From positions 124,001 through 188,000 of the forward strand of contig JABELC010000015.1 in NCBI GenBank assembly GCA_028455995.1: 64,000 nucleotides of DNA, read 5' to 3'. Position 1 is the stretch's first letter. Each line of letters starts with the position of its first letter. Shown here in pieces: positions 1 through 10,784 of this stretch. The position numbers and the translations under genes are program-made. This DNA is from Scleromitrula shiraiana (taxonomy: Eukaryota > Ascomycota > Leotiomycetes > Helotiales > Sclerotiniaceae). Below the pieces are notes generated by a model. The model saw only the letters and a list, made by a program, of their open reading frames with translations. It was not told the DNA's origin and ran no database searches.

Positions 1-369
1 TCACTAGTGCCTTGGTCTATAATAATTCAAGGTACGAGTTCTAATTTCTCCCTGCATGAACTAGGCTCAAATTCGAGTCTCAATTCACTCCGAAATCCCC
101 AGTTGAAAAATGAATTTAAAACTCATAATCTAGCGCCTGTGATCACTGTCTGCTGTTGCTTCATGGTATTGTATCTTAAATTTCACCTTAGATATCAACA
201 GAAAAACGGTGTATATGTACGAATGTTTGTATCAAATGATCACCCTATAGGTGAAGGAATTGGTATAAAGAAACTATGTAAAAGATCGGAGACTATACTC
301 CTCCAAATTTTATGACCGGAATATCTGTAGAACTTCAAGATCACGCTCTCCATGCATATCTTCCTAAAA
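1..369. other. Intergenic, no gene seen
   Basis: Moderately AT-rich sequence downstream of the 2EXR pseudogene. The open frames here start at non-ATG codons and show no recognisable protein. Nothing else is supported. Confidence 0.5.
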
Positions 370-1868
370 TCATTCCGAAAGCCGCCATTTGTCAATGGGA
401 ACATATCCACTATTGCCATAGTTGTAGTCCATGACAGCTCTTTGTTTCCCCTCCTCTCCTTCACTATCTTCAATATACTGGTCCGTCATGCCTAAATCCT
501 TAGCAACCGACTTCAGTACCTTTCGAGTGGGAAGAAGTCGCCACTTCCAACGTCTAATCTCATCGGTAGAAATTTCATGTTTCATGATCTTCGTGAAGTA
601 ATCGCGAAAGGGCTTGTTATTGTAATTCAAAGGAATATTCAACGATAACCAATCTGCGCTTGGTGGCTTGCTTTCGTCTTCTAGATGACTATCATAGTTA
701 GTGCCATAATCGATGCCTCTTTTTCTGATAAGAACTTTGACAATAGGAATAGTCGACCAAGTTGGGATGCGTTCATTCAAATCCTTGAGAGCTTGCTGAG
801 TATATTCAAAAACCATGGCTGCACGCTCAGTATAGTAGATGTTTTGTGGCTTTACGAAAACTGCCGACAAAATGTCGATGGTATCAAGATCTTGATGGTA
901 TCATGGTGGAATAGGAAGTGGGATTTCTTCCAAGGCATGGAGAATGATTGTTAGCTCCGTTAGATCTGAAAAGTTGGTCCAAATTGCCAAGGGTACTGAA
1001 CGAAGATCTTTAAATCAACAGCTAAACGGCGAATCTTAGAGTATTGATTGAGTTGATGTTGAATGTTGGTTGGTAGGCTCCGAGTCGTATTTTGCTTTAC
1101 AAGTATATCAAGCAGAATCTTGTGATGATCCCATTGACTCTGTTCTATGTTATAATCTCCCAAATAGAATGCGTATTGAAGTATCTGAGTCTAGGATAGC
1201 CGTAAGGTGCACGTTGAGACATTTCTGCAGTATATATAGATTTTGCCACATTTCTGGAGTCGCAGCAAGTGGAGAGCAGACTTGTGAGGTTTTGCTTGTG
1301 ATCTAATTTATACCGAGATTCTTTAGATCGAGAAAGATAACTAGTTTTATATGGAGCTGGAGGAAACTCCAAGTATTTAGGATCGCAAGGACCGAAGAAA
1401 TTAGCCTGAGGGTCCGCAAATCGTACTGCCATAGACCAAATCTTCAATTGAAGTTCGGGAGCGAGCTCGAGGAATTTGGTAAAATTGTACGCAGGGACTA
1501 TTTTGGCACGAGTCTGATAAATTCCTTTATGCTATACACAAATTAGTGCTGTACTGTATTAGAAATATCTGAAGCCATACCCAGATTTTATGTGCAAACG
1601 ACGAACATTGATTTTCTAAGTTTGTATTGGAAATTGCACATTTATCGAAATCAACAATGTCAGAATTTTCAATATGAACTTTTCCGCCGTTTAAATTCAT
1701 CTTCACTTCTATGTGGCGCCTGAATAAGTCAATTTCTGCCTGCTCTTCTTTGGTTAACAACTTCGGGGTGGTGGTCCATGGATTTTCTGGTTGCCAAAGA
1801 TGTTTGCGCTCCTCCCACTCATCTGGTCGAGGCTCTGTGATATTGCATGAACAGTTGCTGAGTATCAT
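370..1868 (-). pseudogene. 2EXR-domain protein, decayed
   Basis: The first ATG is at 1868. Exon 1 runs 1868-1581 and is followed by a clean 49-nt intron (1580-1532, GTATGG...TATAG with an ACTAAT branch site). Exon 2 then carries the 2EXR signature FLELAPELQLKIW (about 1481-1443), typical of the large fungal 2EXR family of unknown function. The frame breaks three times. A one-base loss near 1160 separates ...RYFNTHSI from GDYNIEQSQ. A second shift near 1010-1030 separates SKIRRLAVDL from VPLAIWTNFSDLTEL. An in-frame TGA at about 903-901 follows PLPIPP, before YHQDLDTIDI. The remaining C-terminal part (870-370, ending KWRLSE) is open. Each segment is readable, so decay looks recent. Sequencing error could explain one shift but hardly all three lesions. 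Confidence 0.72.
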
Positions 1869-2863
1869 GGCTACGAAGCTTGAAGTGACTAGTAGTTCAA
1901 TACTTGTTCCGGATGTTGTAGATCTTCACCTGGTGGCTGGTTAGGTAAGTTGTCTCGATAATTTGGATATATATATATTGGAAAACTGAAGGCATGCGGT
2001 TTTGATTACCGGCCGCAAGAATGCCATACCAATTACATCTTGTATGAATTCACTAGAATTGGAGATGTAAATTTCAATTCTCATCTAAAATGGGGAGTAG
2101 ATAATTTGTGGTACCTATTATTCCGTAATTACCTAATCATGCTAGAACTTAGAAGTAGTATACCAGTAGCAAATTCTTTTCAAAGATAAAAAATATATCT
2201 TCACTCTACCAATTTATCTAATAAGGTTCCAGATTTTCTATTGAACCAATAACGAACATATGTATATTTAATTCTTATTCAACTCTACATGGACAACAGT
2301 TTGAACAATAGTTGCCCTGGTACGCATAAACTTTGCAGCTTTGCAAGATTCTCAGTACCACGCCATGTTGTCGGAACTACTTATGAAATATCAGTTGTTG
2401 CTGTGAAAGCTTTCTAGGTTAAGTCCAAAAATAACCAGTGTCCTATATCTCTTTATGTTTGAATTCTTAGCAACTTGTTTCAGCAATTTGTTACCGGCGG
2501 AAGATATTGAGGAAAACGGACAGGCAGGAGCTTTCTAAACAGCCTCGAACATTTTCTCTCATCAAGTACGCAGAACAATGGAATACACCAAATTCAATCC
2601 GTGCCAAGATATTTTGTCAATTCGGCCATTCTTCAAGGCATGTAGTTGAGCCACTTCAGCCAAGCAAGGCTTGATCGCGCGACTTATTCACTCTCTTGAG
2701 GCTGTCCGCTGAATAGAGTGCGTGTCACATTCCTTAGAAGCTCTGAAACAAAAACAAACGCGAGATCAATTCCTCAAGTTTTTTTCTTAAGTTTGCTTGT
2801 TCTTGTTGCTATTGTTTGTGTTTTCCCCATCACTGTCTGTCATTATCCAAACATCAAAGCAAG
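1869..2863. other. Intergenic between 2EXR relic and hydrolase gene
   Basis: About 1 kb of AT-rich sequence separates two divergently arranged genes. It includes a short TATATATAT run near 1970. The last roughly 150 bp before 2864 are pyrimidine-rich, as expected for a fungal promoter or 5' leader. No coding frame with an ATG and protein-like composition was found. Confidence 0.5.
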
Positions 2864-4501
2864 ATGGCTATCAAGTTTTATGCATCTCAAATCGGTTCCA
2901 AATACGTTACCCCCTTGAATTTCACAGCCTCACCTATAAAGCTATTCTTTGGGGACATCTTGAATGCGTTGGCAAATATCAGATATGCCCCGTTCGTCTT
3001 CTTGCCACTCGTTCCAACACTTTCAGGTGAACTTGACGAATTGTATCCTTCTCTCGAGAACTTGTTTGATATGGCTTTACACGTGGTGTTGTTTTTCATG
3101 CAGCTTTCCTTCTTAATTTCCATCCCTATTTGGTTTTTGTTGCCAGTATGGACTGTGATAATAGGATTCACGGCATTCTGGATAGTTAACTTTTCAATCT
3201 GCTGGATTTTAAATGGCTCACAAATGACATATGACTCGGACCCGCAATACGCTCAAAGAAAAATAGAGCATGCTCACGAAAGGTGGATATTTGTAAATGG
3301 CATTTGCGTTGGGTATGTTCCCCTTCTTCGAGTTCTAACTTTTACTAACAAGAAATAGTCGTCACTGGCTTAAAAGTGCCGTGAATCGCATTGCATTGAC
3401 ATTTGGCCGGCCCGTGAAGGGGATTCACAATAAGACGTAACTCTAACCTCAAGGTTGCATTATCAATATATTCACCGCTAATCAACCCATAGCAATGGCA
3501 TAATCTTTGACATTATCGAGTGCTTGATTCAACGAGACCTCACGTACGCTACATCCGACATTCGTGCCATTTACCAGATTATGAAGGAAACTCTTTACGA
3601 GCAAGACGTCCACCGTGTGATATTTATTCTCCACTCTCAAGGCGCAATTGAAGGCAGTATGATCGTTGACTGGCTTCTTGCGGAAATCCCCCAGAATCTA
3701 CTGCAAAAGCTAGAAATCTACACTTTCGGTAACGCCGCCAATCATTTCAACAACCCGCATCTTCTATATTCAACTCAACAGCTTGCACTCGCTCACCCTG
3801 ACTTGCAAACTAGTGATATCAGTGGAGACTTACAAACACCAGATGGAAATCGATTGGATAGATTAGGAAATGGCAAGTCAATCCCATTCATTGAACACTA
3901 TGCTCATACATATGATTTTGTCGCTCGATGGGGTGTCCTCTATTACTTGCCTATATTACAACAAGACCATTCTACACCCCGTTTCATGGGCCGTTTGTTT
4001 GAAGAGCAAAAGGCAGGGCATATGTTTGTGCAACATTATCTCGACGGTATGTTTCCATTATCCAGATCATTGCGAAAGAGATTGCGAGGCACCGGAATCA
4101 AGGGTGACAACAAAGGCTTGGGATCTGGATGGGGCTGGGATGGAGTAGATGATGATGCGGACTTTATGAAGACGGTTGTTGTGAGTGGTACGCAAATGGA
4201 TGCGCGACCCCATGATAAGTTGGGAAGAGAAGGTTGGGAAGTCAGTTTTATTGATGAGCATGAAGAGGACGAAGAGACTGGGGATGAGGACGGTAATGCG
4301 GGGAAGGCCTCAAAGAGTCCCAAGTCTTCAAAATCTTCAGGTGCCAAGGGTAGTACTAATGCTGGAGGTATGATCAATGGCGTTGCGGATGCTGAACAGG
4401 CGCTCAGAAGAAGAAAGGAGAGACATATTAAGAAAGGATATACGGTGGCGGCGTTGAGTAGATTGTGGTTGTATCGCAACGGGAGAAGCCCTCTAAATTA
4501 G
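2864..4501 (+). CDS. Membrane-anchored lipase-like alpha/beta-hydrolase protein
   Basis: Three exons: 2864-3312, 3359-3436 and 3493-4501, giving 511 aa. Intron 1 has GTATGT, a TACTAAC branch site and AAATAG. Intron 2 is GTAACT...CCATAG. Joining them keeps one frame (ICVG-RHWLKSAV...GIHNKT-NGIIFDII). Residues about 70-120 form two long hydrophobic segments, so membrane attachment is likely. Residues about 219-227 read IFILHSQGA, a G/H-x-S-x-G-like nucleophile elbow after a beta strand, as in serine lipases. IEHYAHTYDFVARWGVLYY further on may supply the acid/His region. The C-terminal third is a highly charged, Ser/Lys/Glu-rich tail. The substrate is unknown. The family resembles uncharacterised fungal hydrolase-like proteins, and I do not recognise a named gene. 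Confidence 0.75.
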
Positions 4502-4885
4502 ACTGGGAGTTTTTTTGACTGGCGTAATTTTATATTTTTGTTTGATGGCGGTTTGATAATGATGTTCTTTTTAGGGAGAAGATTTATTTCTGTTAGTTTC
4601 AAAGAAGGGGGTTTGGAGAGATGAACAATAGAGTAGACTAATGGTTGCAGTTTCTTGGCTTGGTGATAAGGTACGCGAATAGTTTTAGATTAGCTTCAAA
4701 AAAATCAAGAGATTGATAATACTACAATTGCGCTGAAATCTGCTTGGTGTATCATGGAAAATAGATGGAGTGAGGTGAACGTTCAGGGTATTATCATATT
4801 CTAGATTTCTTATTGTTCATGTAGCCCTACCAAGTCCCATCATTTCGTCCCATTCCATTGTATCATAAACCGCCAATTCAAGAAT
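4502..4885. other. Convergent 3' intergenic region
   Basis: Short AT-rich spacer between the 3' ends of the hydrolase gene (+) and VPS41 (-). It probably holds both 3' UTRs and polyadenylation sites. No ORF or repeat is seen. Confidence 0.5.
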
Positions 4886-7800
4886 TTATGCTTCGTCACT
4901 CATCTCCTTGCAAATGGGACAGCCTCCCTTAATCCTGTCCCTCAATAGTCTCGCTCTTGTAACCTTTGCTCCAATACTATGCACACTGGTATATCGCTGC
5001 TCGTTGTCCCGATCATCAAAACCATCAAAATTATTTCTCCTTTCCTCATCCGATGGCATGCGAATATCATCCTCGTCCTTTCCATAATTCAATAAGTGCG
5101 GTAAATGCCATACATGACCACATGCAAACCCGACCAAGGTTTCTGTCTCACCTTCATCGAATGCTTTTCTGCAACTTACGCAATGACCTGGCTTGTAGCC
5201 TAAGTTTGATTTCTCTGTTGATGGCTGGACTTCGCTTCCCGTTATATGTTCTACCACATTAAATTTAACTCCGCGGCGTTGACCTGCTCGGAGGGTGTTT
5301 TGAGCAATGGCTACCTCTCCTCGTAGGACTCTTGCCACTCCTTGACTGATACTTTCTTGAATTTCGTATTCTTTTACCATTCTGCTCAATCCTTCCCTAA
5401 GACCCTCAATCTCTAGTCCTTCGGGTATCATACGAACCAATCTGATTGGATCGATCGCTGTTCCTACTTCTTCTAGCAGCCCACGAATGAATCTTGGTTT
5501 ATCCATAGAGTAGTTGAGAAGATCCTCCCACAAATCGACATCATTTTGAGACTTGGCAAAAGCGATTGCTTGTGAGACATCTGACAGCTGATCAATGATA
5601 AGATAGAGAGCACGTTTAGTTTGGCCGGTTTTGGAATAAAGGTAAACAAGCTCAGGGATATACGAGTAGTTTTCGCATTCTTGTGTGGCCTGTAAAACAT
5701 GTTAATATGAGTGGAGCGAATAAGTGGTGGTGAGACCCTGACCTTTTCGAAAGTATAAAAAGTAGAAGACTTAAGAAATTCCATGAGAAGCTCGCGGTCG
5801 TATGTAGCGAAAAGATGAACAGCTAAATCAGCGAGACCATCTACTAGCGATCGACTCTCAGCGAGCAATCGGTCACGATTCTCGCCTGGAAGCTCATCTA
5901 TACCATCCCCTTTCCAAAGAGAACTGACATAGAAGTAAAGATACAATGGCATTTCTTCAAGCTGCTCCACGACGATTTGTGGTTGGACGAGACCATGATG
6001 GGCTTCATCAACAAGTAGTTGAATGGCCTCCGAGGTAATTTTCCTCAATTCTGATATAGAAGCTTTACGCTTTTGTTCCTTCGAGACGCGGAGCATGACA
6101 AGTCCAGGGATATCATCTGCAACAGCATCGACTAAATGATATTGTTTAACAAGTCCCATGGCAGCATCTGCATCTTGCAATTGGATATAGCATTTCAGAG
6201 CTTCACGAGGCCGCCCATCAGCTACATATAACTTTCCTAAACCCTGCATAACGATTCTCCAATCTCTACCAGTCTCTCCATCTTCCACACTATCTTGGCG
6301 AACATCGCGATAATTGAGTTGATTTTCCAAAGCTGTAACAACGGCTTTGATATCAAAAAGGTCTGGCGACCAACGCTCAAGAAGTTCACGAACCCGTGGC
6401 CGATTGTGAGCGATGTAATGACCCAATACAACCTCGTAAATCGTTGAAGGTAGTGGTGGTTTGACCTGAACAGTTGGTATGAAATTTGTGATCTCATCGA
6501 ACTTATTCTTCCCAGCGAAAGTCCAAACCCAATGCTCCCATCGATCCGAGGTTCCCAAAACCTTTCCACATATTTTTCCCGCAGTAGCCCAATCATCATT
6601 CTCAATCAGTGATTGAATCCACAGTTCACCAACTCTGCGTTTCTCTTTTTCAACTGATGAATTGATTAGTCGACTTGCAGACTCGATAGTTGTGGATTCA
6701 TTGTCATAAAAGTCATCACTGCTTGATCGCGCTAGATCTGAGGTTCCTGGACCAATTTCAGAGAGTTTTTCCGGTGAAGTTGATATCACTTCAGGATGCT
6801 CATCAATTAATTCCCAGGCCTCCTGATGCTTATCATGTTCCAGCAGCCAGGCGAGATGATCAGAGAGATCCCGTTTTGTAGCCAACACACAATCGTAAGG
6901 ACTGTGGATGAAGATTTTCATACCCGGAGAAGAAATGTGAGGATGAGCTGCTGTGGTCCGATCATGATGGGGAAGTCTTGCTTTGATGCTAGATGTTTCG
7001 CCTTTGCTTCCATTACTTATCACACTAGCACTGGAGCTGAGTAGCGATGTAGCATTGATAGTCGCATTCCACATGCCACTTCCCATCCCAGTCAAAGCCT
7101 CCAGTGTTCCGCGTGACGTTTGAACAACTGGAACGTTACGAGCTGCAGGTAGTATGCCTAAGTGATAATCGCCAGCTGAAAGTCTTTCGTATCGACTGAC
7201 TGTTAGCCCATCTGTATCAACCTCTTGGGATGTTGCAAGATCAATGAGTCGAAGCTCAGGGGATAATGCATTTTGCCGACGGCGTATACCACCACTTGGT
7301 TCGCTTCCAGTCGATGCAGTTGATGCTTTAGATTTGTGTCCCTTCGGGGTAGTAACTTCTCCGTCTTCATCCTCATCAGGCGTGACATAGGCAAGTACAA
7401 CAAGTAATGTTGGAGTATATAGAGATAATCCGGAAATAATGCAATCCATCCGTAACCTAAAATTGTCAGACCAAACCATAAATGAATGCTCTGCATTAGA
7501 TTACCACTCACATTTTAATAATCTCAGCACTTCCAACTGTACGTTCGCCAACATTTTTGCCAACCCCAGTTCCACCAGGATGTACATTGATCATCCAGAT
7601 TGTACCTCCCCAACCAACAACCAATTTCTCGATTCGCAACTTGTCTTTAGATGCCTGTAATCTCAATTTTGCAGTCGCAGGGGACAATGTTGAAGCCTCA
7701 CGAGATTTATCGTCTTCATCAGTCTCCAGTGTTTTTTCGTCTATCCATTCGACTCTAGCTTTCCAAACACTGGCCATATCTTCCCATTGTTCACCATCTG

Positions 7801-8891
7801 GACGAGCTATGTGACCGATACGCTTCCAAGCCGACTCAGCATCTGCACTTTCTAAATGTAAGTTGGATCGCATAATCTTGATGCCATGCTCGTTGCTCCA
7901 TGCGACATATCTTCCTGATAACGACCATTTGATCGTATTGATTGTGCCTTCTCCAGAGTGTAATATGGTGTCTTTACCAGTATGCGACCCCAATCCAATA
8001 GTTCCTAGCCAGCCACTTGCAGTCGCAGCCGCTGTTCCGGTAGTGGTGGACGTCGAGCTTGTTCCTGCTCTGCCACCCACTGTAAGTACCAAGTTCCCAG
8101 CCAGCCCACCAGATATATAAGTTCTGTCATTCTTGTAGTCGGGCGAGAGGCTGACTGCCTGAACGGGTCGTGCAAAGTCTCTCAGTTGAACATCCTTTAC
8201 ATCAACAAGAGATGCTATGCAAACTTTGCCATCGACGGAAGAAGTTCCTATATATATTGCATTCGACGGTGTGTTTGGTACTACTGGAGCAGCTCGCGGG
8301 TTCCGGGCGGTACTGGTGGAAGCTTGCGACGCCATCGATGCAGCACGTTGAGGTGTTTTTGAAGCCTCTGGATATCCTTGTGCGGTGACTCGCTGTACGG
8401 CATCGGGAACTGCTGTAGGGAGGGGAGGAGGAAACGGTGAGATCGAAATACTCGTAATTGATGCGGAATGGGCATGGTAGACTCGAAGTGATTTGAATGA
8501 AGGCAAAGATAATATATGCTTTACAAGAGTTAGATAATATTCCTGGTATAAACAGAAGTTTGCGACTTACAATGTTACCATTGTGAGTACCAATAAACTA
8601 TACAATATTTAGTAAAAGACCTCAAAGAAAGATACTATGGAAGCATACCATTTTGTCGCCAGCGACCAGAAAAGTACTCGTAGCATCTCCATTGCGATAT
8701 ATAGGACCAAGATGACTTGTCATTCGAGCATACTTCAATTTAGGCTCTTCCTCTTCTTCTTCATCTTCATCTTCCTCAGATTCTGTTCCAACGGTACCGT
8801 CCTCGTCGTCCGCTTCATCGGTTCCACCCTGGCTGGACTCAACATTTTCCAGATTTTTGGTGTCGCCTTGTTTTTCTGACCCTTCAGCCAT
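4886..8891 (-). CDS. VPS41: Vacuolar protein sorting protein VPS41 (HOPS subunit)
   Basis: Five exons: 8891-8649, 8597-8571 (27 nt), 8518-7512, 7456-5743 and 5689-4886. They give 1264 aa without a frame break. The N-terminus is strongly acidic and leads into EEPKLKYARM, the classical Vps41 start. WD40/beta-propeller strands follow (FIGTHNGNIHILSLPSF; RPVQAVSLSPDYKND). Then comes DCIISGLSLYTPTLLVVLAY and a helical clathrin-heavy-chain-repeat region (YSYIPELVYLYSKTGQ, KRALYLIIDQLSDVSQAI). The C-terminus is a RING-H2 type zinc finger (HCVSC...CGHVWHLPH...GCPIC). In yeast and animals Vps41 is the HOPS effector subunit that tethers late endosomes and AP-3 vesicles to the vacuole. All family domains are present and in order. 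It shares a promoter region with the DUF155 gene. Confidence 0.95.
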
Positions 8892-9127
8892 AACGGCAGA
8901 CTCTCACGATCACATTTGCCGTTGTTGTCAAGGGTGCGCAGGGATAGCTACACCGACGACGTCAATGTACTCGAAGCTTGAGCTTCAATCTCAATTAGGC
9001 GAGCTCCAATCTCTCGGCAGTGAATTTTTTGGTGCAATTCTGAAAATCGAAAAAATAAAGTCTACCGCAATCATGAATATTCTTGCTAACAATTTACGCT
9101 GTACACCTCTCAAGGTCTATAGTTATC

Positions 9128-10408
9128 ATGCAGTGCTTTCGATGTGCGCTTTCTTCAGTCATAGGGCGACAATCGGTTCATGAGAGTATTTTACGATTTC
9201 CTTATCGATATATCCATGCACCAGTACCTGTGCAATATTCCAGAAGACGAAATTTCTTTTCCACAACAAAAACTCTACAGCAAGATGATTCATCGTCGAA
9301 CAATGAATCGGCGAAAGAATCGAAACCAATAAAAAAAAGAAAACCCTTGCGGTCCCCAGCTGGGAAAACGAGTTTAAGAAGGGTAGCGGTTGAAGCTCAA
9401 AGATCCAGAGAAGCTGCATTTCGACCTAGAATTGTACCTGAAAATGTTGAAGGCACGAATAGAGCTACTGCGATATCCGTGGCAGATCATTTTGACATGG
9501 ATGCTGTAGGTCGAATTCTAAGATCACACGGCTTTCCAATTGATCCAGACGAAACTGGATTTGAGCCGGATCAAGTCATACATACTCGCGGGGTCAACAA
9601 TGGAGATATATTTGTGTTTCCTTCGGGTTCACTTGTGGCCTGGTCCTTACCTGAAGATGTAGTAACCGATCTAGCAACTAAAACTCTTCTACCAGCAGCT
9701 GTAAATCCGCATGTGGATGCAGTCGAAATGGAAGATTTAGAATGCGAGGAAGATCCAAACCGAGAGATCAGTACTCTAAAAGGTGACATAATTGTACTAG
9801 GAACGAAGGAATCGTTAGGCGCGATTGGTCTAAGGTAATTTAAATCTTTATTTTCTAATACATGATGTGACCGTTAATCTTGTTATAGTTCTAGAGTAGA
9901 CACAACCTTAGCAAAGATTGCATTCTCTTCAGGACTTGCCCGGTCGACAAAGCTCGCAGTTTTGGAGACCATGCTGTCGAAGTACTTTGAATCCACAAAA
10001 AGAATTCCTACTTTACTTTCACGAGGATCAAGACTACCATTCAATCGACAGTTCATGTTACAAAAGACTGGGGAATTGCTAGATCTTCGTGCTCGATTGA
10101 ATCACTACTCAGAACTAACAGACTCCCTCCCTGACATTTTCTGGGATAGTCGACACGAACTAGGACTGGAGGCATACTACGATCAAGTAGGAAGGGCACT
10201 TGATGTCGGCGTACGAATCAAATCCCTGAACCAAAAAATGGATTATGCTCAAGAAATTGCTACCATTCTTCGTGAAACAATGAGTGAGAAACATAGTATT
10301 CACCTAGAATGGATCATTATTGTTCTTATTGCTGTGGAAGTTGGGTTTGAATTGCGAAGAGAATGGAAGGAAAGAAATGAACGTTTAGAAAAGGAGAAGG
10401 ACATTTGA
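9128..10408 (+). CDS. MRX10: Mitochondrial DUF155 protein (RMND1/MRX10-like)
   Basis: Two exons, 9128-9834 and 9889-10408, give 408 aa. The 54-nt intron is GTAATT...TTATAG. The first 50 residues are Arg/Ser-rich, acid-poor and end near RRRNFFSTT, a good mitochondrial presequence. The DUF155 (RMD1/SIF2) domain includes DHFDMDAVGRIL, GDIFVFPSGSLVAWSLPED, SSRVDTTLAKIAFSSGLARSTKL and the C-terminal EKHSIHLEWIIIVLIAVEVGFEL, a single inner-membrane anchor. Human RMND1 and yeast Mrx10 support mitochondrial translation. Mitochondrial rather than cytosolic RMD1 identity is inferred from the presequence. An upstream ATG at 9073 opens a 36-codon frame that overlaps the start, so either transcription starts downstream of it or it acts as a uORF. 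Confidence 0.88.
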
Positions 10409-10784
10409 GTGATTGAAAGGTTTATTTGGCGTTTATCGGAGATATACCCTACTCAAGAATCCAATGAATCTTATTTTCACACCGCAGATCTTCATGTCAT
10501 GAAGCGTTTTATGATGACCTCGGTGGATTGTCCCTAGATATCAGTAAGCATAGAAGGATTTTGACTATATGTCACCAATAAGATTTACATTATTAGGCAT
10601 TTTAACGCCTTAATTAACATATGTCTATTATCTATCTATCTATATGGTATCACGCACCCCATCAATGCAATTCCTGTAAAACTTTTCATAATCATAATCA
10701 TGCTACGATGCCATCAATCAACCAATAAATCATAAAAGCGTAATTCTTTTCACTCATAACGTCCATAACAGCCACCTAGATATT
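10409..10784. other. Convergent 3' intergenic region
   Basis: About 375 bp of AT-rich DNA between the 3' ends of the DUF155 gene (+) and APC1 (-). It contains a short (TATC)n run near 10630. No gene is seen. Confidence 0.5.

Noticed and set aside
4036..4479. Reverse 147-codon frame opposite the hydrolase gene
   Set aside because: Antisense shadow of the well-supported spliced gene on the plus strand. Its Ser/Pro content mirrors the Glu/Gly/Lys tail.
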